DNA from: an uncultured Rikenellaceae bacterium
GTDB lineage: Bacteria > Bacteroidota > Bacteroidia > Bacteroidales > Rikenellaceae
Length of the DNA stretch: 61,502 bases
Assembly: GCA_944325305.1 (NCBI GenBank)
Contig: CALUZO010000006.1
Coordinates: 1-61,502, forward strand
Reading direction: 5' to 3'
Program-made: the position numbers and the translations under genes
In this document: positions 22,220-31,642 of the stretch, piece after piece
Layout of the letters: the number at the start of each line of letters is the position of its first letter
Position numbering within the stretch: position 1 is the first letter of the stretch
Notes under the pieces: generated by a model
What the model saw: the letters and a program-made list of their open reading frames with translations, nothing else
Told to the model about the DNA's origin: nothing
Database searches by the model: none

Positions 22220-23278
22220 ATGAAATACGACTTTATTGCGCAATATCTCGTCGAAAAATATACAGCCGCCGACTACCCGGTCATTCGGGCACAGGCTGCC
22301 GATTTCGCACGCCGCCGCCCTTTCGCCGGAGTGCGCATTCTCGAAGCCACACCTCTGTTTTTCAACACATCGGCCAAAATATTGCCGCTGATGGCCGGAG
22401 GAGCCGAAATAACACTCTCACTGATTCCCGGCGTACCACGCGACGAACGGTTCATACAATGGATAAGCTCAAACGGCATAGCCACGACTTGCACACCTGA
22501 CGATTCGTTCGATCTGATCTCGGATTGCATCGGCCTGCACTCGAAGTTACATCCACACATAGGATATGCAGAACTGACCCATTCGGGAATAAGCCACTAT
22601 GAGCACTGCACCAAACCTTGTTTCAACAGCGACGGAGGAAGAATCAAACGAATCGAGGGAGCTCTCGGCACAGGCGACGGATTGATCCGAGGATTGAAGC
22701 ATTTCGGGCTGGATGTGGGACCCGGACAACGATGGTTGCTTTTCGGATTCGGCAAGATCGGCAGCGGCGTCGGAATACGACTGAAAGCAACAGGCGCCAC
22801 CGTAACCGTCGTCGAGGCAAGTGCAAACCGAAAATTATTACACGGGACACCTGTCGGCGATTTCGACTGGGTGGACATGACCGACGTCAGATCCGTAAGC
22901 CGTGCGGCTCAAACCGCTACCCATATCGTCACAGCTACCTCCGTACCAGGAGTGATAGGACGAAATTACCCTGTCGACGCTTTCCGCACAGGACAGATTC
23001 TGATCAACATAGGCGCTGAAGACGAATACGGGCCTGAATTCCAGAGCGACGAAGTGGTAAATGGCAAAGTCGCAGTCAATTTTGCATTGGAAGAACCGAC
23101 GCATTTACGTTACATCGAAACTACATTCGCATTACAGAATGCCGGACTCGAGTGGCTCATCGGCCATCCCGACGCGCACGGAATCGTAACGCCACCAGAC
23201 ACCTTGGAAGAACAACTTCTCGATATCGTCCGTAAAGAAGGTTCGATCGGCCCCGAATTAAAACTGATCGGACTATAA
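22220..23278 (+). CDS. Adenosylhomocysteinase-like NAD-binding protein
   Basis: This 352-residue protein has a central Rossmann domain with WLLFGFGKIGSGVGIRLKA at about 170-190, followed by TVTVVEASANRKLL. It is arranged like the NAD domain of S-adenosylhomocysteine hydrolase, and the ILINIGAEDEYGPEF stretch sits where SAHH has its NIGHFDNE block. The N-terminal part only loosely resembles the SAHH substrate domain and the protein is about 80-100 residues shorter than typical SAHH. It is therefore an SAHH-superfamily member of uncertain reaction. It has its own promoter and a perfect-palindrome terminator, so it is monocistronic. Confidence 0.72.
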   Translation: MKYDFIAQYLVEKYTAADYPVIRAQAADFARRRPFAGVRILEATPLFFNTSAKILPLMAGGAEITLSLIPGVPRDERFIQWISSNGIATTCTPDDSFDLISDCIGLHSKLHPHIGYAELTHSGISHYEHCTKPCFNSDGGRIKRIEGALGTGDGLIRGLKHFGLDVGPGQRWLLFGFGKIGSGVGIRLKATGATVTVVEASANRKLLHGTPVGDFDWVDMTDVRSVSRAAQTATHIVTATSVPGVIGRNYPVDAFRTGQILINIGAEDEYGPEFQSDEVVNGKVAVNFALEEPTHLRYIETTFALQNAGLEWLIGHPDAHGIVTPPDTLEEQLLDIVRKEGSIGPELKLIGL

Positions 23279-23292
23279 GCACAATGCATTCA

Positions 23293-23324
23293 AAGAAACG
23301 ACGGAAAATTTTCCGTCGTTTCTT
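23293..23324. terminator. 32-bp perfect palindrome, terminator
   Basis: Two 16-base arms (aagaaacgacggaaaa and its reverse complement) meet without a spacer, 14 bases after the stop of the SAHH-like gene. The run tcgtttctt gives a moderate T content. It probably ends that gene. Confidence 0.8.
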
Positions 23325-23493
23325 GTATGTCCCAATCGAGACAGCCTTTCCTGATTATCATTGAGACAAGCAACTGAGCGATCAAAACATTTCTTTGACA
23401 GACCCAACACTCTGCATCACTCCTAACACTACCGAGGTGAAAAATCAATAGACTAAAAATATCAGCCTCGCACCCTCCCTTATATCCTGAAAT

Positions 23494-23523
23494 TACTTTT
23501 GCCGAGAAGGCAATGTCGCCTTC
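23494..23523 (+). promoter_or_regulatory. -7 box and leader hairpin of the recombinase gene
   Basis: TACTTTTG at 23494-23501 matches TAnnTTTG. Just downstream, gaaggc (23506-23511) and gccttc (23518-23523) form a 6-bp hairpin in the expected 5' leader, 18 bases before the ATG. No -33 TTG is seen. Confidence 0.45.
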
Positions 23524-23540
23524 ATTTAATACATATTAAT

Positions 23541-23924
23541 ATGACAATAGGTTATTTAAGGGTGAGTACCATGAAACAACATTTAGCCAACCAACAAGAT
23601 GAGATTCGTCGTTTCGCCGAAAGCAAAAATCTGATCATCGATTCATGGGTTACCGAGGTGGTCAGCGGCAAAACCAAGGAACGCGATCGTAAACTCGGCA
23701 CATTACTGCGAAAAATGAAACACGGCGATACAATCATAGTAACAGAAATATCCCGTTTGAGCCGCACATTGACCGACGTAATGACAATCATGGGTAAATG
23801 TTTGAAAAAAGGGATAAATCTCTACACAACAAAAGAAGGATATACGTTCGACGATTCCATCAACAGCAAAGTGCTTTGTTTCGCTTTCGGACTCATTGCC
23901 GAAATCGACCGCAATCTGATATAA
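23541..23924 (+). pseudogene. Truncated serine recombinase (Mpi-type DNA invertase, catalytic domain only)
   Basis: The 127 residues form the catalytic domain of a small serine recombinase. It starts MTIGYLRVSTMKQHLANQQD with the nucleophile Ser9 and the active-site Arg7. It continues through TEISRLSRTLTDVMTIM and stops right after FAFGLIAEIDRNLI. Full-length DNA invertases of the Mpi type continue for about 60-70 residues with a helix E and a helix-turn-helix that bind the inverted repeats; none of the three frames downstream restores these. The upstream frame to 23499 lies at the promoter and is not used. The protein could be a remnant, or could act only with a partner that supplies DNA binding. 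I see no inverted-repeat promoter segment next to it. Confidence 0.75.
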
Positions 23925-23960
23925 TTTTCCATCAATCCATCCGTATTCAGGTAAGTTTCG

Positions 23961-23968
23961 CTACATTT
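23961..23968 (+). promoter_or_regulatory. -7 box (tacatttg), possible cysE promoter
   Basis: This exact TAnnTTTG match lies 173 bases before cysE. It would give a 5' leader of about 165 bases, in which I see no recognisable riboswitch. No -33 TTG is at the right distance, so the call is tentative. Confidence 0.35.
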
Positions 23969-24140
23969 GTAGGATACATGCGCAGCTCGGACAAACTTTT
24001 GAGCGAAACTCAATATTTGTCTCTCGGCTTCCGCCACATTTGGAAAACACTAAAGGGAGCATAACAAACAATGGACTAAGTCTATTTGCGTTATTCCCCA
24101 AATACAACAACCACAGTACCTACAAACTCTTTCGCTTTTT

Positions 24141-25040
24141 ATGAAAGCATTTGCCGAATCACTCAAGAAAAACATAGAGGCACTGACCGACGACAGTGTC
24201 GCCGAATATGACTACATACCAAAGCCGGCACGCTCACTGCCTAATATAGGCAGCATAGTCGAGATCGTAAATCTTGTCAAATCCATCGTATTTCCCGGAT
24301 TCTTCAGCGATGCCAAGATTGGCGAGAACACACAGGAATATTACATGGGTGTCTACATCGAAAAGCTATACGAACTCCTGTGCGAACAAATAAACCGCGG
24401 ATTCTGCTTCTTCACCGACGCCACATGCGAAGAAGTGAAACTGAAATCGGACAAACTCGCACTTGAATTCATAGACAAACTTCCGGAAATCAAGCGACTT
24501 CTGGCTACCGACGTAAAAGCCGTCACGGACGGCGACCCGGCAGCAACCAGTTATGGAGAGGTTATATTCTGCTATCCCAGCATACAGGCCATGGTCAACT
24601 ACCGCATAGCTCACGAACTTCTGAAAGAAGGGGTTCCGGTGTTGCCTCGCATAATAAGCGAACTGGCACACTCCGCTACAGGCATAGACATACATCCGGG
24701 AGCACAAATCGGCGAATATTTCTGCATAGACCACGGGACAGGAGTCGTGATCGGAGAGACATGTATCATAGGCTCGAATGTCAGGCTTTATCAGGGAGTC
24801 ACACTCGGAGCCAAAAGCTTTACGCTCGACGACAAAGGTCTGCCGATGAATATACCGCGCCACCCGATCATCGAGGACAATGTCATTATATATGCCAATT
24901 CCACCATACTTGGTCGCATAACCATAGGGCATGACTCAATAATAGGCGGTAACGTATGGCAGGCACATAGCGTTCCGCCATATTCGCGCATTATCCAGAA
25001 ACGGGCCGAACCTTCGGACAAGGAGCCCGGACGACAATAA
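24141..25040 (+). CDS. cysE: Serine O-acetyltransferase
   Basis: CysE acetylates serine with acetyl-CoA, the first step of cysteine synthesis in the cytoplasm. The 299-residue protein has the N-terminal helical SATase domain and a C-terminal left-handed beta-helix of hexapeptide repeats. The signatures are IDIHPGAQIGEYFCIDHGTGVVIGETCIIG, with the catalytic His in the DHGTGVVIGE block, and VRLYQGVTLGAKSF. The N-terminal extension of about 140 residues resembles the longer EpsC-like SATases. No cysK lies in the window. The gene stands alone between the recombinase fragment and a terminator shared with trpA. Confidence 0.94.
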   Translation: MKAFAESLKKNIEALTDDSVAEYDYIPKPARSLPNIGSIVEIVNLVKSIVFPGFFSDAKIGENTQEYYMGVYIEKLYELLCEQINRGFCFFTDATCEEVKLKSDKLALEFIDKLPEIKRLLATDVKAVTDGDPAATSYGEVIFCYPSIQAMVNYRIAHELLKEGVPVLPRIISELAHSATGIDIHPGAQIGEYFCIDHGTGVVIGETCIIGSNVRLYQGVTLGAKSFTLDDKGLPMNIPRHPIIEDNVIIYANSTILGRITIGHDSIIGGNVWQAHSVPPYSRIIQKRAEPSDKEPGRQ

Positions 25041-25043
25041 TCA

Positions 25044-25079
25044 CAAGAGGGAAAATCGGTCTTCCCTCTTGTTTGTTTT
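25044..25079. terminator. Bidirectional terminator between cysE and trpA
   Basis: A 10-bp perfect stem, caagagggaa / ttccctcttg, with an 8-base loop is followed by tttgtttt. Plus-strand cysE ends 4 bases before it and minus-strand trpA ends 8 bases after it, so it probably ends both transcripts. Confidence 0.85.
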
Positions 25080-25086
25080 CAAACTA

Positions 25087-25857
25087 CTACCTGACCTTCT
25101 GCACCAATGCCTGCACAGCCTGTCTCACGATGGGTTCGCTGCCCAACAATCTGACAAAAGCACTTCCGATTATCACGCCTGCGGCATATCGGGCAGCAGC
25201 ATCGAACGTAGCTTTGTTCGATATGCCGAAGCCTATCATACGCGGATTACGCAGATTCATGGCATTTATCCTCTCGAAATATCCGAGCGTATCGGAATCG
25301 AAACTATCTTTGGCTCCGGTCGTGGATGCAGTAGAAACCATATAGATAAATCCGGCAGTATGTTCGTCTATCAGACGTATGCGTTCCTCTGAAGTTTCAG
25401 GCGTAATGAGCATGATGCAGTAAAGGCCGTATTTATCAAGGAGCGGTTTGAAATCACGCAGATAATCGGCAAAGGGCAGGTCTGGAATTATCATTCCGTC
25501 TATTCCGACCTTCACGCAACTCTCGCAAAACGCCTCGATGCCGTATTGCATGATCGGATTCAGGTACCCCATCATTATCAAAGGAATATCGACCTTATCG
25601 CGTATTCCAGCCAGTTGTCCGAACAATTTTTTCAGCGTCATGCCATTTTTAAGCGAGACCGTACTGCTATGCTGAATGACCGGTCCGTCGGCCATGGGAT
25701 CAGAAAAAGGTATCCCCACCTCGATCATATCGACACCTGCAGCAACGAGATCCGTCATCACCGTTACAGTATCGTCGAAATGCGGATAACCGGCCGTAAA
25801 ATAGACCGAGAAAATGTCGTGTCCCTTCTCAGCAAAGAGTTTGTCAATCCTATTCAT
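25087..25857 (-). CDS. trpA: Tryptophan synthase alpha chain
   Basis: TrpA cleaves indole-3-glycerol phosphate to indole and glyceraldehyde 3-phosphate and passes indole to TrpB. The 256-residue TIM barrel carries the signature EVGIPFSDPMADGPVIQ, which holds the catalytic Glu and Asp. The phosphate-binding end is seen in GFGISNKATF and AAGVIIGSAFVRLL. It is the last gene of the trp operon, 144 bases after trpF. That gap is the only sizeable one in the operon and has no clear promoter or terminator. A terminator follows the gene. Confidence 0.96.
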   Translation of the reverse strand: MNRIDKLFAEKGHDIFSVYFTAGYPHFDDTVTVMTDLVAAGVDMIEVGIPFSDPMADGPVIQHSSTVSLKNGMTLKKLFGQLAGIRDKVDIPLIMMGYLNPIMQYGIEAFCESCVKVGIDGMIIPDLPFADYLRDFKPLLDKYGLYCIMLITPETSEERIRLIDEHTAGFIYMVSTASTTGAKDSFDSDTLGYFERINAMNLRNPRMIGFGISNKATFDAAARYAAGVIIGSAFVRLLGSEPIVRQAVQALVQKVR

Positions 25858-26001
25858 ATCTTGTTTGTTTTATGGTTACTCATTTTTTCGTGTCATGGAT
25901 GCACGGCACATCGGCTTCATGGCTACAGACGACATCTTACCAGACCCTGCCGTCGACACATAAAACCAAAGCCAGGTATTTCCAAACCTCGCGGTATCGT
26001 A

Positions 26002-26628
26002 TCACACATACCTTCCCCTTATAAATTCGATAAACCTCCCCACTGCAACGACATCCTTGACACCGGGTGCAGTCTCGAACCTGCTGTTAATATCAAACCC
26101 CATGCATCGCGGATCCACTGTAACTTGCGGCTCCGGAATGTAATCCGGAGAAATTCCACCGCTAAGCAGATATGGCGTGGCCCCTCGGTAAGCCTGCAAC
26201 AGAGAATGGTCGAATCCACAACCAGAACCACCGTAAGCCGATGTTTTGGCATCGAACACATAAAGGTCGCACATACCCTCATAACGTTCGCTCTGAGCCA
26301 TGTCGCGGCTGTCGATTATGCCGAAAGCCTTCGCAACCATGAAATCATCACGCAGCGATCTGCACATCTCGGGAGATTCATTACCGTGAAGCTGCACGCA
26401 ATCGAGTTTATATTTCCTTGCCATTTCCCTTACATACCGCTCGGGAGCATTTACAAAAACCCCGACCCTTTTGGTTTGCGCCGAGAGCAAATCGAGTGCC
26501 CGCGAGTCAAGTCGTTCCACAAACCTCGGCGAAGGTTCGTAAAATATAAAACCCATGAAATCGGGCTTCAACAGGGCTATTTCGGCAATATTGCCCTGAT
26601 CGCACATTCCGCAGACCTTGACTTTCAT
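26002..26628 (-). CDS. trpF: Phosphoribosylanthranilate isomerase
   Basis: TrpF converts phosphoribosylanthranilate to the carboxyphenylamino-deoxyribulose phosphate that TrpC uses. The 208-residue TIM barrel starts KVKVCGMCDQGNI, with the catalytic Cys in KVCGM, and continues with FMGFIFYEPSPRFV. The phosphate-binding end is YLLSGGISPDYI. It overlaps trpC by 4 bases (ATGA) and is separate from it, unlike the TrpC-TrpF fusion of enterobacteria. The C terminus is ordinary. Confidence 0.95.
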   Translation of the reverse strand: MKVKVCGMCDQGNIAEIALLKPDFMGFIFYEPSPRFVERLDSRALDLLSAQTKRVGVFVNAPERYVREMARKYKLDCVQLHGNESPEMCRSLRDDFMVAKAFGIIDSRDMAQSERYEGMCDLYVFDAKTSAYGGSGCGFDHSLLQAYRGATPYLLSGGISPDYIPEPQVTVDPRCMGFDINSRFETAPGVKDVVAVGRFIEFIRGRYV

Positions 26629-27410
26629 TGTTCCAACTCCTTTATGAATGTCTTCAAGGCTCCGGCCGGATCGTCTTCCTTCATGAAGTTCTCGCCCATC
26701 AGAAATCCCTTGAAACCTTTCACTCGCAACTTTCGCACGGTATCCGGGGAGGATATGCCGCTCTCGGAGATGCGCACAACTTCGGAGGGGAGCATCCCGG
26801 AGAGTCTCTCCGACACCGACGTATCGGTCACGAAAGTCGTAAGGTCACGATTATTTATTCCCACCACATCAATATTCGGGTCGATATACTCCAGTTCGGT
26901 TTCGTCGTGCAGTTCGAGCAGCACCTCCAGGCCAAGCGTGTGAGCGAAAGCCGCCAGACTGCGGCAACTCTCCGGCCCAAGCGCCGACGCTATCAAGAGT
27001 ATGACATCGGCACCCACAATCCGTGCTTCGCATATCTGATAAGGGTCGATGATAAAATCCTTGCGCAGCAACGGTTTGTCCGTCACCGTACGGGCCGTAC
27101 GCAAATCGTCGAGCGAGCCTGCAAAATATTTCCGGTCGGTAAGGACCGATATGGCCGCTGCACCGCTCCCGGAATATCCGCCGACAATCTGTCCTGCGTC
27201 TGCACCCTCTTTGATATAGCCTTTCGAAGGAGAACGGCGCTTGAACTCGGCTATGATACCTGTCGGCGAACCGACAAGAGCCTTCGAGAACGATCTCACC
27301 GGCCTTTTGACCTCCAGTGCTTCGTCCAGAATGTCAGCATAACTTTTGAGTTTTCTCGCGGCCTCCATTTCCTCTTGTTTGGTAGCCAGTATCCTGTCGA
27401 GTATGTTCAT
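26625..27410 (-). CDS. trpC: Indole-3-glycerol phosphate synthase
   Basis: TrpC closes the indole ring to give indole-3-glycerol phosphate. The 261-residue barrel shows AEFKRRSPSKGYIKEGAD with the conserved Lys/Ser-Pro-Ser pattern, then PLLRKDFIIDPYQICEARIVGADVILLIAS and VVGINNRDLTTF. Near the end SESGISSPDTV and FLMGENFMKEDDP form the phosphate site. It sits 2 bases after trpD and overlaps trpF by 4 bases, so it is translated in tight coupling. Confidence 0.96.
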   Translation of the reverse strand: MNILDRILATKQEEMEAARKLKSYADILDEALEVKRPVRSFSKALVGSPTGIIAEFKRRSPSKGYIKEGADAGQIVGGYSGSGAAAISVLTDRKYFAGSLDDLRTARTVTDKPLLRKDFIIDPYQICEARIVGADVILLIASALGPESCRSLAAFAHTLGLEVLLELHDETELEYIDPNIDVVGINNRDLTTFVTDTSVSERLSGMLPSEVVRISESGISSPDTVRKLRVKGFKGFLMGENFMKEDDPAGALKTFIKELEQ

Positions 27411-27412
27411 CG

Positions 27413-28408
27413 CTATGAATTTATTTCAACGAATTTTCTGAATGCCTTCAGCGCATTGCCCGACTCAATCGACTCGCGCGCCCGGCCGATGGCCTCTTCG
27501 ATCGGCATGTTACGGTCGATTGTTCTAATGGCAAACGCCGCATTGGCCACAACCGCATTCTTCTGCTCCAGAGTCGCCGTATCCGAAAGCACCCTGTCGA
27601 ATATCGCGGCGGCATCCTCGACCGTCTGTCCGCCATAGAGGTCGCTTTCGACCGCCCTGACAAATCCCAGCTCTTCGGGAGTGTATATGTTTTCTTCGCT
27701 GTTAGACAAGACCTTGAAATTATCCGTAAGCGAGATTTCGTCATAACCGTCGAGCGAAGTGACAATAGTGAAATCGACTTCTGTCTGCTGGTAGAGATAG
27801 TAGTATAGCCGGGCGAGCTTCAGGTTATAGACTCCCAGCATCTGGCGACGCGGAAGCGTTGGATTCACAAGCGGCCCCAACATATTGAAAAACGTGCGCA
27901 CAGCGAGATTCCGTCGGACTGGAGCGACAACCTTGAGCGCCGGATTGAAATATTGAGCATGCAGATAGGCGATGTTGCACTCGTCGAGCGAACGCCTCAT
28001 GACATCCACGTCGCTGGTAAACTTTACCCCGTGCTGCTCTATTACGTTAGACGCCCCGCTGACCGAAGTTGAGCCGTAATTACCATGCTTCACCACGTTG
28101 TAGCCAGCCCCGGCGACCGTGAAACAGGCAGCCGTCGATATGTTGAACGTATTCTTGTTGTCGCCTCCCGTACCCACGATATCTATGGCATTGTACTCGG
28201 CCAGGTCTACCGGAACACGCATCTCGAGCAGTGCGTCGCGAAAACCCGCAAGTTCATCTATCGTAATGCTGCGCATGAGGTAAACGGTTATGGAAGCGGC
28301 TATCTGGCTCTCGTTATACTCTCCGCGCGCCATTCGTACAAGCACCTCGCGAGACTCGTCCCGACCGAGGTTCTGATGTTCGAAAAGCCTGTATAATATA
28401 TTTTTCAT
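27413..28408 (-). CDS. trpD: Anthranilate phosphoribosyltransferase
   Basis: TrpD joins anthranilate to PRPP. The 331-residue protein has the diagnostic glycine-rich loop DIVGTGGDNKNTFNISTAACF and the second signature VVKHGNYGSTSVSGASNVIEQHG. The PRPP/Mg site follows, and NMLGPLVNPTLPRRQMLGVY is also typical. It is a stand-alone gene, not fused to trpG as in E. coli. It starts 5 bases after trpG. Confidence 0.96.
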   Translation of the reverse strand: MKNILYRLFEHQNLGRDESREVLVRMARGEYNESQIAASITVYLMRSITIDELAGFRDALLEMRVPVDLAEYNAIDIVGTGGDNKNTFNISTAACFTVAGAGYNVVKHGNYGSTSVSGASNVIEQHGVKFTSDVDVMRRSLDECNIAYLHAQYFNPALKVVAPVRRNLAVRTFFNMLGPLVNPTLPRRQMLGVYNLKLARLYYYLYQQTEVDFTIVTSLDGYDEISLTDNFKVLSNSEENIYTPEELGFVRAVESDLYGGQTVEDAAAIFDRVLSDTATLEQKNAVVANAAFAIRTIDRNMPIEEAIGRARESIESGNALKAFRKFVEINS

Positions 28409-28413
28409 AGTTT

Positions 28414-28980
28414 TTATGCTTTCAACCAGTTGTTTATCATTTTCTCTCCCTGAGGTGTGAGCACCGATTCGGGATGGAACTGCACACCTCTGACATCGTA
28501 TTTCCGATGGGCAAGGGCCATTATACGGCCTTCGGAATCGACAGCCGTAATCTTCAGTTCCGCAGGAAAATCATCGCCGCTCACCACCCACGAATGGTAA
28601 CGACCCGCTTCGAAACCCTCTTCCATGCCTGCAAACAGCACGTCATCTCCCGTTACGGTCACCCGGCTGTCTACTCCGTGATAGACATCGGCAAGATTCT
28701 GCAATCGGGCCCCGAACGCCTCTCCTATAGCCTGCTCGCCGAGACATATCCCCAAAATACTTTTGGTCGGAGCGTAACGACGTATCAATTCGAGCATCAA
28801 ACCTGCTTCGGAAGGTATGCCCGGTCCCGGAGACAGTATTATTTTATCATATTTTCCAACCTCGTCAAGCGATATCTTATCATTGCGCGCCACATCGACA
28901 TCGTCATAACCCAAACTCATTACAAGATGTACGAGGTTATAGGTGAAAGAATCGTAATTGTCTAAAACAAGAATCTTCAT
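28414..28980 (-). CDS. trpG: Anthranilate synthase component II (glutamine amidotransferase)
   Basis: TrpG supplies ammonia from glutamine to TrpE. It starts MKILVLDNYDSFTYNLVHLV and shows the oxyanion motif LSPGPGIPSEAGL, the nucleophile elbow GICLGEQAIGEAFG with the catalytic Cys, and the His/Glu pair in VQFHPESVLTPQG. The residue after G in the elbow is Glu where most TrpG have His (GxCLGHQ); this position is not catalytic. The ATG at 28980 fits family starts. An ATG at 28989 overlapping the trpE stop by 4 bases is equally in frame. Confidence 0.94.
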   Translation of the reverse strand: MKILVLDNYDSFTYNLVHLVMSLGYDDVDVARNDKISLDEVGKYDKIILSPGPGIPSEAGLMLELIRRYAPTKSILGICLGEQAIGEAFGARLQNLADVYHGVDSRVTVTGDDVLFAGMEEGFEAGRYHSWVVSGDDFPAELKITAVDSEGRIMALAHRKYDVRGVQFHPESVLTPQGEKMINNWLKA

Positions 28981-28985
28981 AGCAA

Positions 28986-30389
28986 TCATTTTTTCAGTCT
29001 TTCAGCAATCTCCACGGCACGGTTCAGCGCACCGAGCTTGTTATTCACCTCCTGCAGTTCGGCTTCCGGGTCGGACTTCGCCACGATTCCCGCACCCGCC
29101 TGGAAATAGAGCGTATTATTGCGGCTCACGAACGTACGTATGGTAATGGCCTGATTGAGGTCTCCGTCGAACCCTATATGGCCTATGCAACCGCCGTAAA
29201 TTCCGCGCGAATGCTTCTCGATCCCGTTAATAAGCTGCATCGCCCGTACTTTCGGCGCACCGGAAAGCGTGCCGGCAGGAAACGTATCCGCAAAAACCTT
29301 TATGCGGTTCGCGTCGCGGTCTATCTCGCCGCATACACGCGAAACCATGTGGATAACATGCGAATAGAACTGTATCTCCTTGTAATATTTAACCTCTACG
29401 TGCCTTGCATTGCGGCTCAGGTCGTTGCGGGCCAAATCGACCAGCATCACATGCTCTGCGTTCTCTTTTGGATCCTGGAGCAGGCGACGGGCAAGTTCCC
29501 GGTCCTTCTCATCGTCGCCCGTACGCCTGAACGTCCCGGCAATAGGATCTATCGTAGCGATGGCTCCTTTGATCTTGAGATGGGTTTCGGGCGAGGAACC
29601 GAAAATACGGTAGGACCCAAAATCGAAATAGAAGAGATACGGAGATGGATTCACCGACCTCAACGCGCGGTAAACCTTGAAGTCGTCGCCTATGAAAGAG
29701 TGGGCGAAACGACGCGACAGAACGATCTGGAACACATCTCCGCGAAGGCAATGTTTGATTCCCTGTCCGACCATCGCCTTGTAATCCTCGTCGGTGATCG
29801 TAGAAGTCACCTCGCCACGGGTGCAGAAATCGTAGGTGGGGAAATTACGGCTGTCGATTATCGAAATGAGTTCCTCGACACGGCTTTCGTCGCCGTCGAC
29901 AATATTCTCCGTAACGGACATCTCGTTGCGGAGATGGTTGACCGAAATTACGAAACGGTAAAGTATATAAGTCATTTCGGGGATGCCGACCATATCGTCA
30001 TCCGGGGCGTCTATCTCCACATCCTCGAAATATCGAACCGCATCGTAAGCTGTGTAACCGAAAAAACCGTTGTCGCCGTCGGTATCGCCGGAGACCTCGA
30101 AGCTGTGAATAAAATCGTTCAGCAGGCAAGCCAGACTCCCATCCATCCCTATACGTCGCTGTTCTATATTTCCATCCGGATAGTGCATGGTGCTTACACC
30201 GCCGCTGACCGAAAAACTGGCTATCGGCCCGACGCCTATAAACGAAAAGCTGTTATCCGAAGAGTGATAGTCGGAACTTTCGAGCAGGGCCGACTGCGGA
30301 TACATGTCCCTCACCTTGCTATATATACCGACAGGAGTTTGCAGATCGGCCAGGAGCGTGCATTTTTTTGCCGTTATCTTTGTTTTCAT
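28986..30389 (-). CDS. trpE: Anthranilate synthase component I
   Basis: TrpE makes anthranilate from chorismate and ammonia. The 467-residue protein keeps the feedback motif for tryptophan, [18 protein letters not shown], near residue 35, so allosteric inhibition by Trp is expected. Chorismate-site blocks include [54 protein letters not shown] and [18 protein letters not shown]. It overlaps the trpB stop by 4 bases and is followed closely by trpG, so the two subunits are made together. Confidence 0.96.
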   Translation of the reverse strand: MKTKITAKKCTLLADLQTPVGIYSKVRDMYPQSALLESSDYHSSDNSFSFIGVGPIASFSVSGGVSTMHYPDGNIEQRRIGMDGSLACLLNDFIHSFEVSGDTDGDNGFFGYTAYDAVRYFEDVEIDAPDDDMVGIPEMTYILYRFVISVNHLRNEMSVTENIVDGDESRVEELISIIDSRNFPTYDFCTRGEVTSTITDEDYKAMVGQGIKHCLRGDVFQIVLSRRFAHSFIGDDFKVYRALRSVNPSPYLFYFDFGSYRIFGSSPETHLKIKGAIATIDPIAGTFRRTGDDEKDRELARRLLQDPKENAEHVMLVDLARNDLSRNARHVEVKYYKEIQFYSHVIHMVSRVCGEIDRDANRIKVFADTFPAGTLSGAPKVRAMQLINGIEKHSRGIYGGCIGHIGFDGDLNQAITIRTFVSRNNTLYFQAGAGIVAKSDPEAELQEVNNKLGALNRAVEIAERLKK

Positions 30390-31579
30390 AATATACCCAT
30401 TTGGCTGTACCGTTCGATATAAGTGTCCATGTCCTTATCACCGCGCCCCGAAATAGTGAGTACGACCACCTCTTCCTTTCGGAACTTCTTCTGTCCGAAC
30501 ACACCGAGAGCGTGAGCCGATTCGAGCGCCGGTATTATGCCCTCGAGACGTGTCAGTTCGAGTGCGGCGGCAAGTGCCTCGTCGTCGGTCACCGCAAGCA
30601 CCTCAGCCCGACCCTTCGACGCGAGATTGGCATGCAGAGGGCCTATCCCGGGATAATCCAAGCCCGCCGAAACAGAATACGGCTCCACAATCTGGCCATC
30701 CTCTGTCTGCATCACCAAAGTATAACTTCCGTGAATGACCCCTTTTCGACCACGCCTGATCGTCGCTGCGGTTTTTTCCGTATCTATCCCGAGTCCGGCA
30801 GCTTCGGCAGCAATCAGTTTTACCCGCTCGTCGTTCAGGTAGTGGTAGAAGGTCCCGGCCGCATTGCTGCCGCCGCCTACGCAGGCTACAAGATAATCGG
30901 GATAGTCACGTCCTTCGTGTTCCACGAGCTGCTTCTTTATCTCCTCGCTTATAACCGACTGGAACCGCGCCACCATATCGGGATACGGATGCGGTCCCAC
31001 CACCGAACCGATTATATAATGCGTATCGGCCGGATGACAGCACCAGTCTCGGATAGCCTCGTTTGTAGCGTCCTTAAGGGTTTTGTTGCCGCTGGTCACC
31101 GGTCGCACCTCAGCACCGAGCATCTCCATCTTCTTCACGTTGAGCTGCTGACGGGCGATATCGGTCTCGCCCATATAGACAATACACTTCATTCCCATCA
31201 GCGCACACACCGTAGCCGACGCAACCCCGTGCTGTCCGGCCCCGGTTTCGGCGATAATGCGGGTCTTTCCCATCCTGCGTGCCAAAAGTATCTGCCCTAT
31301 CGTGTTATTGATCTTATGCGCCCCGGTGTGATTCAGATCTTCGCGCTTAAGGTAAATGCGGGCACCGTATTTCTCAGAAAGCCTCGCGGCAAAGTACAAA
31401 GGCGACGGACGCCCCACATAGTCGCGCAAAAGTTGATCGAATTCCATGCGGAATGCAGGATCGTCCAGTATTTCCAGGTAGCGCTCCCTGAGTTCCTCAA
31501 CGTTGGCATAAAGTATTTCGGGAATGTACGCCCCGCCGAAATCTCCGTAATAACCGTCTTTGTTGATGTTGTAATCCAT
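30386..31579 (-). CDS. trpB: Tryptophan synthase beta chain
   Basis: TrpB condenses indole with serine using PLP. The 397-residue protein holds the PLP lysine in [17 protein letters not shown], the Glu of the GAGQHGVA block ([19 protein letters not shown]) and the phosphate-binding [13 protein letters not shown]. It is of the standard TrpB1 type that pairs with TrpA. It is the first structural gene of the operon, giving the order B-E-G-D-C-F-A found in Bacteroides relatives. The start lies 27 bases after the attenuator T-run. Confidence 0.97.
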   Translation of the reverse strand: MDYNINKDGYYGDFGGAYIPEILYANVEELRERYLEILDDPAFRMEFDQLLRDYVGRPSPLYFAARLSEKYGARIYLKREDLNHTGAHKINNTIGQILLARRMGKTRIIAETGAGQHGVASATVCALMGMKCIVYMGETDIARQQLNVKKMEMLGAEVRPVTSGNKTLKDATNEAIRDWCCHPADTHYIIGSVVGPHPYPDMVARFQSVISEEIKKQLVEHEGRDYPDYLVACVGGGSNAAGTFYHYLNDERVKLIAAEAAGLGIDTEKTAATIRRGRKGVIHGSYTLVMQTEDGQIVEPYSVSAGLDYPGIGPLHANLASKGRAEVLAVTDDEALAAALELTRLEGIIPALESAHALGVFGQKKFRKEEVVVLTISGRGDKDMDTYIERYSQMGIL

Positions 31580-31605
31580 ATCGTTTTTATGATTTGAAAA
31601 TTCCG

Positions 31606-31642
31606 TAAAAAAAGAAGGGCCGTCGTGAATCCGACGGCCCTT
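31606..31642 (-). terminator. trp attenuator terminator
   Basis: On the minus strand an 11-bp perfect stem (5' arm at 31642-31632, 3' arm at 31625-31615) with a 6-base loop is followed by C and seven T (31613-31607). It lies between the leader ORF and trpB, so transcription that stops here never reaches the operon. Its loop and the first bases of its 3' arm are complementary to the end of the leader ORF. Confidence 0.88.

Noticed and set aside
23798..24064. An 88-codon frame downstream of the recombinase that might supply its missing tail
   Set aside because: It contains no helix-turn-helix or invertase C-terminal pattern and looks random.
25041..25086. Attenuator-like structure before trpA from the opposite side
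   Set aside because: The hairpin lies after trpA, not before it, and is simply a shared terminator with cysE.
25546..26943. A 465-codon plus-strand open frame
   Set aside because: It is antisense to trpA, trpF and trpC, which have full signatures; its composition is that of a shadow frame.
29178..31597. Two plus-strand frames of about 400 codons
   Set aside because: They are antisense shadows of trpE and trpB, produced by codon bias on the opposite strand.
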